Translations under genes and position numbers: made by a program
Notes under the pieces: model-generated
Told to the model about the DNA's origin: nothing
Database searches by the model: none
The model's input: the letters and a program-made list of their open reading frames with translations, nothing else
In this document: positions 23,942-32,697 of the stretch, one piece after another
Layout: the number at the start of each line of letters is the position of its first letter
Position numbering within the stretch: position 1 is the stretch's first letter
From: a bacterium
GTDB taxonomy: Bacteria; Patescibacteriota; Minisyncoccia; Moranbacterales; GWC2-37-73
Length of the DNA stretch: 50,502 nt
Direction of reading: 5' to 3'
NCBI GenBank assembly: GCA_003251635.1
Contig: QKEW01000018.1
Location: forward strand, 1-50,502

Positions 23942-24949
23942 TTATTTGGCCAGCATGATAGTTTTTTTGTAGAGATCAAGGTTGTCCAAAGAAATTCCGG
24001 TTCCCTTGATCACGCAAAAAAGCGGATCATCTGCCACATAACAAGGCACCCCTATAGTTTTAGTGATCAATTGATCCAGATTTCTAAGTAAAGCACCGCC
24101 GCCGGAAAGCACCATGCCTTTGTCCATAATGTCAGCTGCCAATTCGGGTGGAGTTTCATTGAAAACTTTCTTGATAGCGTTAATAACTTCTCGCAGCTCA
24201 TCTTGAAGACCCTCTGTCACCTCATTAGAAGAGATTCTGATTGTCTTTGGCAAGCCGCCCATTAAATCTCGACCCTTAACTTCCATGAAATCTTCCTTAA
24301 CCTGAGCGATGGCTGACCCGATCTCAATTTTGATTTCTTCTGCTGTTCTTTCACCAATTGCCAATCCATATTTTCTTTTCAAATAATCCGAGATGGCTTG
24401 ATCAAATTTATTGCCTCCAACTCGAGCACTATGCGCCACCACCAAACCGCCCAAAGAAATGACTGCAATTTCGGAGGTTCCGCCTCCAATGTTGATGATC
24501 ATGTTGCCTTGAGCGCTGTGAATTGGAATTCCAGCTCCGATCGCTGCCAGTAAAGGCTCCTTCACTACATAGGCTGATTTGGCTCCAGCCTTGACGGCCG
24601 CATCCACTACCGCTCTTCTTTCAGTCGAAGTCACGCCAGCCGGAATTGAAATCATAATTTCCGGTTTAAAAAGTCGAACCTTGCCGCTAACCTTATTGAT
24701 GAAATAGCGCAGCATTGCCTCAGTCACTCGATAATCAGCAATCACACCATCTTTCATTGGTCGGCTAGCCACAATAGTGTCTGGTGTGCGACCCAACATT
24801 TCTTTGGCTTCATTACCCACAGCTAAAACCGTGTTGTCAGTTATGGAAACCGCTACTACTGATGGTTCATTAATGATGATTCCCCGACCGGGCACAAAAA
24901 CCAAAGTATTGGCTGTTCCCAAGTCGATTCCCATTTTTCGGATAAACAT
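23942..24949 (-). CDS. mreB: Rod shape-determining protein MreB
   Basis: A 335-residue actin homologue. Phosphate-1 motif GIDLGTANTLVFV, the central INIGGGTSEIAVI (phosphate-2) and the adenosine motif VLSGGGALLRNLD are intact. It polymerises under the membrane and guides wall synthesis. No mreC/mreD or rodA neighbours are in the window, which is unusual for mreB. Confidence 0.96.
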   Translation of the reverse strand: MFIRKMGIDLGTANTLVFVPGRGIIINEPSVVAVSITDNTVLAVGNEAKEMLGRTPDTIVASRPMKDGVIADYRVTEAMLRYFINKVSGKVRLFKPEIMISIPAGVTSTERRAVVDAAVKAGAKSAYVVKEPLLAAIGAGIPIHSAQGNMIINIGGGTSEIAVISLGGLVVAHSARVGGNKFDQAISDYLKRKYGLAIGERTAEEIKIEIGSAIAQVKEDFMEVKGRDLMGGLPKTIRISSNEVTEGLQDELREVINAIKKVFNETPPELAADIMDKGMVLSGGGALLRNLDQLITKTIGVPCYVADDPLFCVIKGTGISLDNLDLYKKTIMLAK

Positions 24950-24960
24950 ATAAATATTAA

Positions 24961-25404
24961 TTAGAATTCTATGTATTTTTTGTTCAGATAACTCTCAATT
25001 GTTTCCTTTGTAGTTTGAGTAATTTTTTTAGGAAGTTTATCCAATGAAAACCACCGAATTTCCTCACACTTTTTAGGTTCCATAATTTTTGGAATACCTT
25101 TTTTTATTTTACCCAAAAAAGAAATGGATATCCAATGCTGATGTTCTTTTTTTATAATATGATCAGTATGCAGGGTTTGTGCCCAAACTTCAATATCAAC
25201 ATCTAATTCTTCTTTCACTTCCCTCCTGGCAGCCATCTTTACTTTTTCATTAAAATCAACAGCTCCACCCGGTTGTGACCAGTAACCAATTTCATTTTTT
25301 GAATTCTTACCTCGCTTCATCAACAAAACCTCATTTTCACTGTTGAATATCAAAATCCCGCAACCAACCCCAATATAATCTTTTCCAGCTTTCAATTCTC
25401 CCAT
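24961..25404 (-). CDS. NUDIX hydrolase
   Basis: A 147-residue protein with a full NUDIX box (G-x5-E-x7-REVKEELDV, starting GAVDFNEKVKMAARREVKEE). Near the start it carries GCGILIFNSENEVLLMKRG, and in the middle a His-rich stretch (HTDHIIKKEHQHW). It probably hydrolyses a nucleoside diphosphate derivative; the substrate is not predictable. AT-richer than the flanking mreB and murA genes. Confidence 0.9.
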   Translation of the reverse strand: MGELKAGKDYIGVGCGILIFNSENEVLLMKRGKNSKNEIGYWSQPGGAVDFNEKVKMAARREVKEELDVDIEVWAQTLHTDHIIKKEHQHWISISFLGKIKKGIPKIMEPKKCEEIRWFSLDKLPKKITQTTKETIESYLNKKYIEF

Positions 25405-25423
25405 AAAATTATTTGCTCAATAT

Positions 25424-26692
25424 TTATTCTCCTTCAAACACTCTTTGAATATCGGCGCCGATTTTTTGCAAACGCTCTTCAATTTTTTCATAACCTCGGT
25501 CAACCTGATAAATCTCTTTGATCACACTCTGACCCTCAGCCAAAAGCGCGGCCAAAATCAGAGAAGCTCCGGAGCGCAAATCATAGCTGGTAATCACATC
25601 TCCCTTCAATTTGGTTGGCCCAAAAAAAATGGCCTGATGCGGATTGAGCACTTTAACTTCAGCTCCCATCTGCTCAATTTCCGCCACGTAGTTAAAGCGG
25701 CCCTCAAACAACGTGTCAAAAACCATGGTTTCACCGTGAACCTGAGTGGCCAAGACTCCAAAAAGCGCTTGGTCATCAGTTGGAATTCCGGGATAAATCC
25801 GCGAATCAATTTTTGAAAGGGCTTTTAATTTTTCAACAGGCACCACCTCAATTTCATTCTTTCCAATTTTAAATTGCGCTCCCATTTCTCGCAACTTTTC
25901 TAAAACCAAATCTAAATGGTCTTCCATAGCATTTTTCACCACAATCTGACTTTTTAGAGCTACGCCCATGATCAAAAAAGTGGCCGCCTCATTGGCATCC
26001 GGAATGATTTTATGCACGGCTCCGGAAAGATTTTTCTTGCCTTGGATTTTCAAAGTATGCGTTCCCAATCCCTGAATTTTTGCGCCCATCTTTATTAAAA
26101 ACTTTCCCAAATCCTCGACATGCGGCTCACAAGCTGCGATCTTTATGACAGTTTCTTCCGGCAAGGAAGCTGCCAAAATCATAGCAATCTCTGTGGCTGT
26201 CACTGAAAACTCACGCAAAACAATTTTGGAATGTTTGCGACCACGCGCATCAATTCGATACTTCTTTTCAGTCTGAGAAATTTTTACCCCCAATTCCTCC
26301 AAAGCAGCAAAATGAGTTTCTAATGGCCTTTTACCAATTTTACACCCGCCTGGATTGGCCAACTCAAAATAATCGAAACGCGCGCTTAGCGAACCTAAAA
26401 GCAAAATAGGCAATCGCACCTTTCGAACCAACTCTTGATTGATTTTTCTGACGTCTAAATTTTGCGGGCTTATTTTAATTTTACGTTTACCCAACCACTC
26501 AATTTCAACTCCCATACTTTCCAAAATTTCCAGCAATCTGAAAATATCTTCAATCAAAGGAATATTGGAAATTATTGACGGATTATCGGAAAGCAAGCTT
26601 GCAGCGATAATCGGAGCAGCTGCGTTTTTGCTACCAAAAACTTCAATAGTTCCAGAAAGCTTTTTTCCGCCATTTATTACAAATTGTTCCAT
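25424..26692 (-). CDS. murA: UDP-N-acetylglucosamine 1-carboxyvinyltransferase
   Basis: First committed step of peptidoglycan synthesis. The protein is 422 residues from the ATG at 26692 (MEQFVINGGKKLSGTIEVFG); the longer ORF has 13 unrelated residues. Lys22 in SKNAAAP and the catalytic Cys117 in GGCKIGKRPLETH are present. The presence of Cys rather than Asp predicts fosfomycin sensitivity by family knowledge. IPTDDQALFGVL is the late active-site motif. Confidence 0.95.
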   Translation of the reverse strand: MEQFVINGGKKLSGTIEVFGSKNAAAPIIAASLLSDNPSIISNIPLIEDIFRLLEILESMGVEIEWLGKRKIKISPQNLDVRKINQELVRKVRLPILLLGSLSARFDYFELANPGGCKIGKRPLETHFAALEELGVKISQTEKKYRIDARGRKHSKIVLREFSVTATEIAMILAASLPEETVIKIAACEPHVEDLGKFLIKMGAKIQGLGTHTLKIQGKKNLSGAVHKIIPDANEAATFLIMGVALKSQIVVKNAMEDHLDLVLEKLREMGAQFKIGKNEIEVVPVEKLKALSKIDSRIYPGIPTDDQALFGVLATQVHGETMVFDTLFEGRFNYVAEIEQMGAEVKVLNPHQAIFFGPTKLKGDVITSYDLRSGASLILAALLAEGQSVIKEIYQVDRGYEKIEERLQKIGADIQRVFEGE

Positions 26693-26846
26693 AAATTCAA
26701 TTAATAAACTTACTTTAAGCCAAAATATCAAGCATGAATCTATTTTAAACTACATTTGAGTTTTTTTCAATCATCCCAAATTCAAAAAACAAAAAACCGC
26801 CACTTGGACGATTTTTTGAGCAAATTCGCTTTTTTCAAAAGAACTT

Positions 26847-27422
26847 TTAATTTGAAACTTGGATTCTTTGAGTTGTCAAAGATTCTAAATCTGAGTTTAT
26901 GTTTCTGCCAACGCTAACTGAAACAGAGGATCCGACGGCTAAATTATCCTGACCGAGGGTCTCAATTTTTTCAATCACTAAATTTTCTCCAAAAGAAATG
27001 GTCTTATTTGTTCCGTCTTCCAATTGAATCGTGATTGAATTATCATCCTTGGAAATTATTTTTCCTTCAATCAAGTTCCCTCCTCCCAAACCAGCACCAC
27101 TGCCATCTTGCAAACCATTGCCTTGACCAAGACCAGCACCGGAACCAGAACCGAGACCAGTGCCAGGACCAGAGCAATCCCCATCACAACCAGCTCGCTG
27201 ATCCATACGACTATTGCGCTTTCCATCAAAACGAGATTGTCCCCTGTCAAAATCCCTATCCGACCTGAAATGTTCAAATTGATTAACTGGAGAATAATAG
27301 TGTGAACCCCTTGTTAAATTGCCATAATAGGCCATTTTCAATCCCCCATAAAACAAAATGCCCAGAGCCAAAAGGCCCGCAACCGAATAGATAGCCAAAC
27401 GTTTCTTATCCTTTATTTCCAT
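26847..27422 (-). CDS. Membrane-anchored Gly-rich protein, hypothetical
   Basis: A 191-residue protein from the ATG at 27422. One N-terminal membrane helix (AIYSVAGLLALGILFYGGL) anchors an Arg/Asp-rich stretch, a Gly-rich linker (about 85-118, GLGSGSGAGLGQGNGLQ) and a beta-rich C-terminal domain (IEGKIISKDDNSITIQLEDG), which resembles DUF5666-type OB-like domains. Two Cys (CDGDC) precede the linker. Function unknown; surface-exposed by topology. The G-rich linker has a different base pattern from its neighbours. Confidence 0.65.
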   Translation of the reverse strand: MEIKDKKRLAIYSVAGLLALGILFYGGLKMAYYGNLTRGSHYYSPVNQFEHFRSDRDFDRGQSRFDGKRNSRMDQRAGCDGDCSGPGTGLGSGSGAGLGQGNGLQDGSGAGLGGGNLIEGKIISKDDNSITIQLEDGTNKTISFGENLVIEKIETLGQDNLAVGSSVSVSVGRNINSDLESLTTQRIQVSN

Positions 27423-27534
27423 CAAATTAGATCTGTTCGATTATTTTATTCAAAAAACCGACCAGAAGAAATTAAATAATTAATGCGCACCCGAAAATAG
27501 ATACGCATCAAAAATTGAAAAGTTTGCACAATGC

Positions 27535-27561
27535 AAAACCCCGCCCATAGGGCGGGGTTTT
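27535..27561. terminator. Strong terminator after rplL
   Basis: AAAACCCCGCCC and GGGCGGGGTTTT form a 12-base stem with a 3-base loop (27535-27561), 28 bases after the rplL stop on the minus strand. Confidence 0.85.
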
Positions 27562-27588
27562 GACTAAAACAAGATAAATTCCGAGAAT

Positions 27589-27993
27589 TTATTTAACTTC
27601 AACTTTAGCTCCAGCTTCTTCCAATTTCTTCTTGATTTCTTCAGCTTGATCTTTGCTAACTTTTTCTTTAACAACTTTTGGAGCGCCGTCTACCAAGTCC
27701 TTAGCTTCTTTCAAGCCCAAACCAGTGATTTCACGCACAGCCTTGATCACGTTGATTTTTTGAGCTCCAGCTTCTTTCAATTCAACATCGAATTCAGTTT
27801 TTTCTTCAACTGCCTCCCCAGCTCCAGCCATTGGCATAGCTCCCATCATCATTGGAGCAGCTGCACTAACACCGAATTTGTCTTCCAAAATCTTCACCAA
27901 TTCCGCTAAATCCAAAACACTCATTTTTTCAATTTCACTTACAAGTTTTTCGAATTTTTCTGGAACTACAACTTCCTTTTTTTCTTCAGTCAT
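27589..27993 (-). CDS. rplL: 50S ribosomal protein L7/L12 (bL12)
   Basis: A 134-residue protein. The N-terminal dimerisation part ([19 protein letters not shown]), the Ala/Met hinge ([17 protein letters not shown]) and the C-terminal domain ([20 protein letters not shown]) are canonical. It follows rplJ after a 150-base gap that holds a heptamer-periodic repeat. Confidence 0.97.
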   Translation of the reverse strand: MTEEKKEVVVPEKFEKLVSEIEKMSVLDLAELVKILEDKFGVSAAAPMMMGAMPMAGAGEAVEEKTEFDVELKEAGAQKINVIKAVREITGLGLKEAKDLVDGAPKVVKEKVSKDQAEEIKKKLEEAGAKVEVK

Positions 27994-28074
27994 AATTTTA
28001 ATTCAAATTTCCGATTTTATTTCTCAATAAAAACGAAAATTCTAAAAAATAATTTATAATTAATTTAATCTTAA

Positions 28075-28143
28075 AACATGGAACGCATAACATGGAACAA
28101 CCTCTAAACCTGACAACCTAAAAGCTATTAACTGTAACCTGCT
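28075..28143. repeat. Degenerate heptanucleotide-periodic array between rplJ and rplL
   Basis: Reading in sevens from 28075 gives AACATGG, AACGCAT, AACATGG, AACAACC, TCTAAAC, CTGACAA, CCTAAAA, GCTATTA, ACTGTAA, CCTGCTT. AACATGG recurs exactly and the AAC phase holds at the start. It ends at the rplJ stop codon (28144). The rest of the gap (27994-28074) is plain AT-rich sequence. Confidence 0.55.
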
Positions 28144-28662
28144 TTAAGCTTTCTGCTCTTTGATCGCGTTCAAAACTTGAACCAAACCTCGCAGATTGCC
28201 GCCCAAAACATTGGCAAATCCGGAAATCGGCGATTTCAAGCTACCAACCAATTTGGCCAACAACTCTTCCTTGGAAGGAATTTTTGCCAAAGCCTTAACC
28301 TGACTCTCATCCATCATTTGACCATCCAAAATTCCGGCCAACATTTTTAGATTCTCATTAGTTTTAGCAAACTTGTCAAAAATCTTGGCTGAAGCCACTT
28401 CATCTTCATTAGAGAAAGAAACGGCTACCTGACCCTCTAGGGTTCGGATGGTGCCATCAACTCCGGCATTTTTCAAAGCCAAATCAACCAAGGTCTTGCG
28501 AGCAACAACATAATCAACTCCAGCCTGACGCAACTGTTTTTTCAAATCAGTCACATCTTTAACTGAAATACCCTTGTAATCGACAAAAATAACTGATTTA
28601 GCCGCTTTAGCCTTTTCAGTCAAATCCTGCACGATTTGCTTCTTTTGATCTTTAGTAATCAT
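28144..28662 (-). CDS. rplJ: 50S ribosomal protein L10 (uL10)
   Basis: A 172-residue protein from the ATG at 28662 (MITKDQKKQIVQDLTEKAK); the longer ORF runs into the leader RNA. The family motif VIFVDYKGISVKDVTDLKKQLRQ and the C-terminal helix that binds bL12 dimers (VQVLNAIKEQKA) are present. It is preceded by a structured leader. Confidence 0.96.
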   Translation of the reverse strand: MITKDQKKQIVQDLTEKAKAAKSVIFVDYKGISVKDVTDLKKQLRQAGVDYVVARKTLVDLALKNAGVDGTIRTLEGQVAVSFSNEDEVASAKIFDKFAKTNENLKMLAGILDGQMMDESQVKALAKIPSKEELLAKLVGSLKSPISGFANVLGGNLRGLVQVLNAIKEQKA

Positions 28663-28679
28663 TTTTTTACTTGTTTTAA

Positions 28680-28817
28680 TAAAAAAACAAAAAAATCTGC
28701 TCACGCAGACTCGACCTTTGGGCACGCAAAATCCATTTTAGCCAAAAACCAAAAAGATTTTGCATCCTCGACAGGACTTATGCTTTGGTCGAAACCAAAA
28801 TGCCTGTTGTCTGCGGA
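28680..28817 (-). ncRNA. Ribosomal protein L10 leader (cis-regulatory RNA)
   Basis: On the minus strand, CCGCAGAC (about 28808-28815) pairs with GTCTGCGT (about 28697-28704), closing a long region. Inside, ACAGGC and CCTGTC, and CATTTTGG-type arms pair around the kinked centre. This matches the general plan of the bacterial L10 leader, bound by the L10-L12 complex to repress rplJL. Exact pairing not computed. Confidence 0.7.
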
Positions 28818-28821
28818 TAAA

Positions 28822-28850
28822 AATTATTCTATTAAAAAATCTTTTGTCAA
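28822..28850 (-). promoter_or_regulatory. Predicted promoter of rplJ-rplL
   Basis: Minus strand: TTGACA (28845-28850), then a weak -10 (ATAATT, 28822-28827) at 17 bases. It sits at the end of rpsP and ahead of the L10 leader. Confidence 0.5.
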
Positions 28851-28853
28851 AAA

Positions 28854-29207
28854 TTATTTCTCCTTTGGAGCCTCTTCCTTAGGAGTTTCCTCCTTCTTCT
28901 CCTCAGTCACTTCTTCCTTTTTTTCTTCTTCTTTAACTTCCGGCTTTGCCATCTTCACAGCTCGTTTTTTGCCTTCAAGCACGCCTTCTTTTACTAGCAA
29001 ATTATAAACGCTATCGGAAACTTGCGCTCCTTTTCCAACCCATTCCTTGATTTTGTCAGCTTGCAAAACAGCTTTTTTCAAATGCGGGTCATAGCTACCC
29101 AACCAAGCCACGTGTCTTCCGGTCGGAGCAGCGGTCTTTTCCTGCAAAACAATTCGAAATTGAGCTCGGTTTCTTCTTCCAGTTCTGGCAAATCTAATGG
29201 TCAACAT
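28854..29207 (-). CDS. rpsP: 30S ribosomal protein S16 (bS16) with acidic/Lys C-terminal tail
   Basis: A 117-residue protein. The core (MLTIRFARTGRRNRAQFRIV ... GRHVAWLGSYDP) covers residues 1-80. The last 30 residues are a Glu/Lys tail (EEEKKEEVTEEKKEETPKEE) not found in typical bS16. Confidence 0.96.
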   Translation of the reverse strand: MLTIRFARTGRRNRAQFRIVLQEKTAAPTGRHVAWLGSYDPHLKKAVLQADKIKEWVGKGAQVSDSVYNLLVKEGVLEGKKRAVKMAKPEVKEEEKKEEVTEEKKEETPKEEAPKEK

Positions 29208-29279
29208 AATATTTTAGCAATCTATTCTAATAAATTAAACCTTCCCAATCTTTTTGGGAATCAAAATTAACACTTGTTT

Positions 29280-29307
29280 AGTTTACCAGAAAGAAAAAAT
29301 CTGTCAA
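29280..29307 (-). promoter_or_regulatory. Predicted promoter of rpsP
   Basis: Minus strand: TTGACA (29302-29307), 16-base spacer, TAAACT (29280-29285). The leader includes a small TTCCCAA/TTGGGAA hairpin (about 29242-29260). Confidence 0.6.
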
Positions 29308-29335
29308 TATCAGCCCCAAATCCCGCCTCCAGTTT

Positions 29336-29357
29336 GGTAAGTATTATAATACGTATT
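29336..29357. repeat. Palindromic repeat module A, solitary copy
   Basis: GGTAAGTATT, AT, AATACGTATT followed by ACTTTTT, matching module A at 910-931 and 50278-50299 in the same orientation. It lies upstream of the rpsP promoter. Confidence 0.65.
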
Positions 29358-29392
29358 ACTTTTTCCGACAAAAAAACAACTCCAAATGTGAT

Positions 29393-29430
29393 CAACGGCC
29401 TGTGCTAATTAAAGCGACAGGCCGTTTCAA
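29393..29430. other. Stem-loop downstream of the 29446 gene
   Basis: AACGGCCTGT and ACAGGCCGTT are perfect 10-base arms around a 13-base loop. There is no immediate T run on either strand, so it is either an imperfect terminator of the minus-strand gene or an mRNA-end stabiliser. Confidence 0.6.
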
Positions 29431-29445
29431 AAAAACTCACTCAAT

Positions 29446-30036
29446 TTAGGAAAATGGAACAAAAGCAAAATTTTTCTTAAAAGAAATCTCCCTTTCATCG
29501 AATCCGCCTGAAATAAGCTTGCCACAAATTTCGTCAATCAATATAGAATCCGAATCCACTATTTTAATATAATGTGGCTCTTCCTGAATTGATGCGTAAT
29601 TATCAACTTGTCCGATGTGAATTTCAACATCAAGCGAATTGGCCAAGCCGGGTTTATCAGATACAATTTTTTCAGCAATAGCTATCACGCGATCCTCGTC
29701 AGGGGCATAAATAGCAGCACAATAAGCGTTTGAACTTTTTCCACCCGAAACAAAAAAACACTCAGATGGCATTAAAATAGTTTCGATACCGGTTTTTTCC
29801 CATAAAACATAAGCGAGCCGCTCGCCAACCCCAATAATATTAGATTCAACGAAACCATGCAACAAAATGATTTCCTGTTTACCTTTAAGAAATTCCTCCG
29901 TTTTCTTAACAAAGAGAGCAGTTGCAATGGTCGTAATGAAAACGTCCGTGCCAGAAGAAATCATAATCGCTTCTATCACCCTTCTAATCCCTATGAGTTG
30001 CTGCCTATCCCTATTCGCCACAATAATATTTGCCAT
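29446..30036 (-). CDS. Hypothetical protein, soluble, possible receiver-like fold
   Basis: A 196-residue protein with an excellent ribosome site (GGGAGG, 8 bases before the ATG). The first 100 residues read like an alternating beta/alpha fold (ANIIVANRDRQQLIGIRRVI ... EIILLHGFVES) but lack the Asp of a true response regulator. SECFFVSGGKSSNAYCAAIY in the middle could be a ligand loop. I know no family with certainty. It is a single-gene unit ahead of lepA, with a perfect stem-loop at its 3' side. Confidence 0.65.
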   Translation of the reverse strand: MANIIVANRDRQQLIGIRRVIEAIMISSGTDVFITTIATALFVKKTEEFLKGKQEIILLHGFVESNIIGVGERLAYVLWEKTGIETILMPSECFFVSGGKSSNAYCAAIYAPDEDRVIAIAEKIVSDKPGLANSLDVEIHIGQVDNYASIQEEPHYIKIVDSDSILIDEICGKLISGGFDEREISFKKNFAFVPFS

Positions 30037-30155
30037 CTCAGCACCTCCCTGCGCTCAATTTTTGTTAAATTACTTTGTCTCGAATAAACATTTTATTCGA
30101 ATATCTGATTATAATTTACCAAAAGTAAAAGTCAACCCCAAGCTCAAATACATTC

Positions 30156-31982
30156 CTACCTTTTCAAAACCGCCAGATAGGCTTCGGATGGGACTTGGAC
30201 TCGACCCTGGTCGCGCATTTTCTTTTTACCTTTTTTCTGTTTATCCAAAAGTTTGTTCTTGCGAGTCACATCGCCGCCATAAAGCTTGGCAATCACATCT
30301 TTACGATAGGGTCGAATGGTTTCGCGAGCCACGATCTTACCACCAATAGCCGCCTGGACCGCAATGGCAAAGTTCTGACGCGGAATAGCATCCTTGAGTT
30401 TAGTCACGATCACCCCTCCTTCACCATGAGCCCTTTCGCGTGGCACAATTCGCGACAAAGCTTCCACTTTTTCGCCGCCGAGCAAAATGTCCAAGCGAAT
30501 CAAATCTTGAGCGCGATATCCGATAAATTCATAGCTCATGGAAGCATAACCAGAAGTGGCACTCTTGAGATCATCGTGAAAATTGACAATGATATCAGTC
30601 AAAGGAATTTCAAAAGACAAAATGATTCTTTCCATGTCCAGATATTGGGTATTAAGATAGATTGAGCGCAAAGTGCCCATCAGCTCCATGACCGCTCCCA
30701 GATATTTGGACGGCGTCACGATTTCCAACTTCACAAAAGGTTCGCGAATTTCTTCAATCAACATAGCCTCCGGCACATCCATGGCTGAATAAATTTTTTG
30801 GGGCTGATCTTGATTTTTGAACAAAATTTCATAGACCACACTTGGGGTGGTGATGGTCGGGGTGAAATCAAATTCCCGCTCCAGTCTTTCTTTGATAATT
30901 TCCAAATGCAAAAGTCCCAAAAATCCGCAACGAAAACCCTTGCCCAAGGCTTGATTGCTTTCCGGCTCAAAAACAAATGAGGCATCATTGAGTTTCAATT
31001 TTTCCAAAGAATCGCGCATCAAATTGTAGTCATCACCATCAACCGGATAGAGACTGGCATAAACCACCGGCCGCACTTCTCGATAGCCCGGCAAAACCTC
31101 AATTTTTTCATTTTTCTTTTGCAAACTTTTGAAAGTTTGAAAATCAGTAATCGTGTCTCCCACTCGACAAAAATCCACACTCTTCAGTCCGGTAGCGATG
31201 TAGCCAATATCACCGGCGCGCAAAAATTGTGCGGCTACCATAGCCGGCTTGAAATGTCCCACCTCAATCGTGTTGGAATCCTTGCCACTGGCCATCATCA
31301 AAATCTCTTGGTCGGATCGCACCTGTCCGTCCACGATTCGCACAAAGGCCAACACGCCTTTGTAGGTATCATATTTGGAATCAAAAATCATGGCGCGCAA
31401 CGGTTTTTCCAAGTCACCTTGCGGCGTCGGGATTTTTTCCACAATGGCTCGCAAAATGTTTTCCACTCCAATTCCGGTTTTGCCACTGGCTTCAATGATT
31501 TCATCTTCGGCGCAACCCAAAATGTGCACGATTTCTTTTTTGGTTTTTTCCACCTCGGCATTGGGCAGATCGACTTTGTTAACCACTGGAATAATTTCCA
31601 AACCTTGCTCGATGGCCAAATAAAGATTGGAAAGAGTTTGAGCCTGCACTCCTTTGGTGGCGTCAACCAACAAAACCGCGCCTTCCACTGCCGCCAAAGA
31701 ACGTGAAACTTCATAGCCAAAATCGACATGGCCTGGCGTATCGATCAAATTCAAGATATATTCCTGACCATCCTGAACATAGCTCATTCGAACCGGCTGC
31801 AGCTTGATGGTGATGCCCCGTTCCCTTTCCAGATCCATCTGATCCAAAAGCTGCTCTTTCATTTTGCGCTTTTCCACGGTTTGAGTGAATTCTAAAAGCC
31901 GATCAGCCAAGGTTGATTTACCATGGTCAATGTGGGCAATAATGCAAAAATTACGAATATTTTTTTGATTGTCCTGATTCAT
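30156..31982 (-). CDS. lepA: Elongation factor 4 (LepA), ribosome back-translocase GTPase
   Basis: A 608-residue protein. The G1 motif AHIDHGKSTLADRLL, G2 RGITIKL, G3 DTPGHVDF and G4 NKVDLPNAE are intact. EF-G-like domains and the LepA-specific C-terminal domain (AKLYGGDVTRKNKLLDKQKKGKKKM) follow. Typical length is about 600. Confidence 0.97.
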   Translation of the reverse strand: MNQDNQKNIRNFCIIAHIDHGKSTLADRLLEFTQTVEKRKMKEQLLDQMDLERERGITIKLQPVRMSYVQDGQEYILNLIDTPGHVDFGYEVSRSLAAVEGAVLLVDATKGVQAQTLSNLYLAIEQGLEIIPVVNKVDLPNAEVEKTKKEIVHILGCAEDEIIEASGKTGIGVENILRAIVEKIPTPQGDLEKPLRAMIFDSKYDTYKGVLAFVRIVDGQVRSDQEILMMASGKDSNTIEVGHFKPAMVAAQFLRAGDIGYIATGLKSVDFCRVGDTITDFQTFKSLQKKNEKIEVLPGYREVRPVVYASLYPVDGDDYNLMRDSLEKLKLNDASFVFEPESNQALGKGFRCGFLGLLHLEIIKERLEREFDFTPTITTPSVVYEILFKNQDQPQKIYSAMDVPEAMLIEEIREPFVKLEIVTPSKYLGAVMELMGTLRSIYLNTQYLDMERIILSFEIPLTDIIVNFHDDLKSATSGYASMSYEFIGYRAQDLIRLDILLGGEKVEALSRIVPRERAHGEGGVIVTKLKDAIPRQNFAIAVQAAIGGKIVARETIRPYRKDVIAKLYGGDVTRKNKLLDKQKKGKKKMRDQGRVQVPSEAYLAVLKR

Positions 31983-32036
31983 AGTTCTTTGTTTATTTCA
32001 AATCTAATCATATATGGTTTAAACACAAACGTCAAA

Positions 32037-32107
32037 GCAGTAACTGGTTACTAGTCACTTGTTGTTAGTTGTTAGTTGTTAGTTGTTAGTTGTTAGTTGT
32101 TAGTTGT
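32037..32107. repeat. Heptanucleotide tandem array upstream of lepA
   Basis: Six exact copies of TAGTTGT (32066-32107) are preceded by decaying units CAGTAAC, TGGTTAC, TAGTCAC, TTGTTGT. The array lies 55 bases upstream of the lepA start, in its 5' region. Confidence 0.9.
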
Positions 32108-32165
32108 ATAAAACAAAAACCCATCCGCAACACAGAAGGATTTCTGTTTTTTGCGAATGGGTTAT
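32108..32165 (-). terminator. Terminator overlapping the end of the zinc-finger gene
   Basis: Minus strand: AACCCATTCGCAA pairs with TTGCGGATGGGTT around a loop with its own small hairpin, then TTTTGTTTT. The outer stem includes the stop-codon region of the gene at 32162. Confidence 0.7.
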
Positions 32166-32575
32166 ACCATTAAGATCTCTAGAATTTTTTCATTTATTTT
32201 TTCATTTATTTCTTCTAACCTCCTTTTCAACTCTTCCCTCTCTTTTTCCAATTTTTTTCTTTCTTCTTTCAACTTTTCAGAATTAAACGCCTCGGCCCTT
32301 TCCTCTGCTATAAACTGAAACAACTTGATAACAGGAATTTCGGTTGATAATTTATGGGCTTTTAAGAATTCATTCAGAGAGGGAATATCCCTTTTACCAA
32401 AAAAAATATCAGCCCAGGACACACAAAGAGGATCTTCGATTAAAATCATCTTTAAGCATACCTGAATACACTCATCGCATATACAAGCATCTTGAGGTCC
32501 GATGATCATTTTTTCTGCTTCTCCCTGTTCCTTTCCGCAAAAAGAACATACGTAATTTTTATTACCCTCACTCAT
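32162..32575 (-). CDS. ClpX-type C4 zinc-finger plus coiled-coil protein, no ATPase domain
   Basis: A 137-residue protein from the ATG at 32575, which has an ideal AAGGAGG 5 bases upstream; the longer reading starts at a TTG inside that ribosome site. Cys10, Cys13, Cys33, Cys36 in VCSFCGKEQ and CICDECIQVC match the ClpX zinc-binding domain (an adaptor- and substrate-binding dimer). The AAA+ module is replaced by a middle segment and a 45-residue Glu/Lys/Arg coiled coil (KEERKKLEKEREELKRRLEE). It could act as an adaptor or decoy for ClpXP, or be unrelated. Full-length ClpX is not in the window. Confidence 0.8.
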   Translation of the reverse strand: MSEGNKNYVCSFCGKEQGEAEKMIIGPQDACICDECIQVCLKMILIEDPLCVSWADIFFGKRDIPSLNEFLKAHKLSTEIPVIKLFQFIAEERAEAFNSEKLKEERKKLEKEREELKRRLEEINEKINEKILEILMV

Positions 32576-32697
32576 GATAGCCTCCTTCAAAAAAAAGAAT
32601 TATGAAGCTTGCCCTGTTTTATACTTGTCAAAAAACAATACAAAAGCCTAGCAAAAAACCAGGCTTTTGTCAAGTAAAATTTTTTGTTCTTTCCGGC

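Noticed and set aside
27035-27305. Plus-strand and alternate-frame ORFs in the Gly-rich gene
   Set aside because: Shadow frames produced by the repetitive Gly codons of the 26847-27422 gene.
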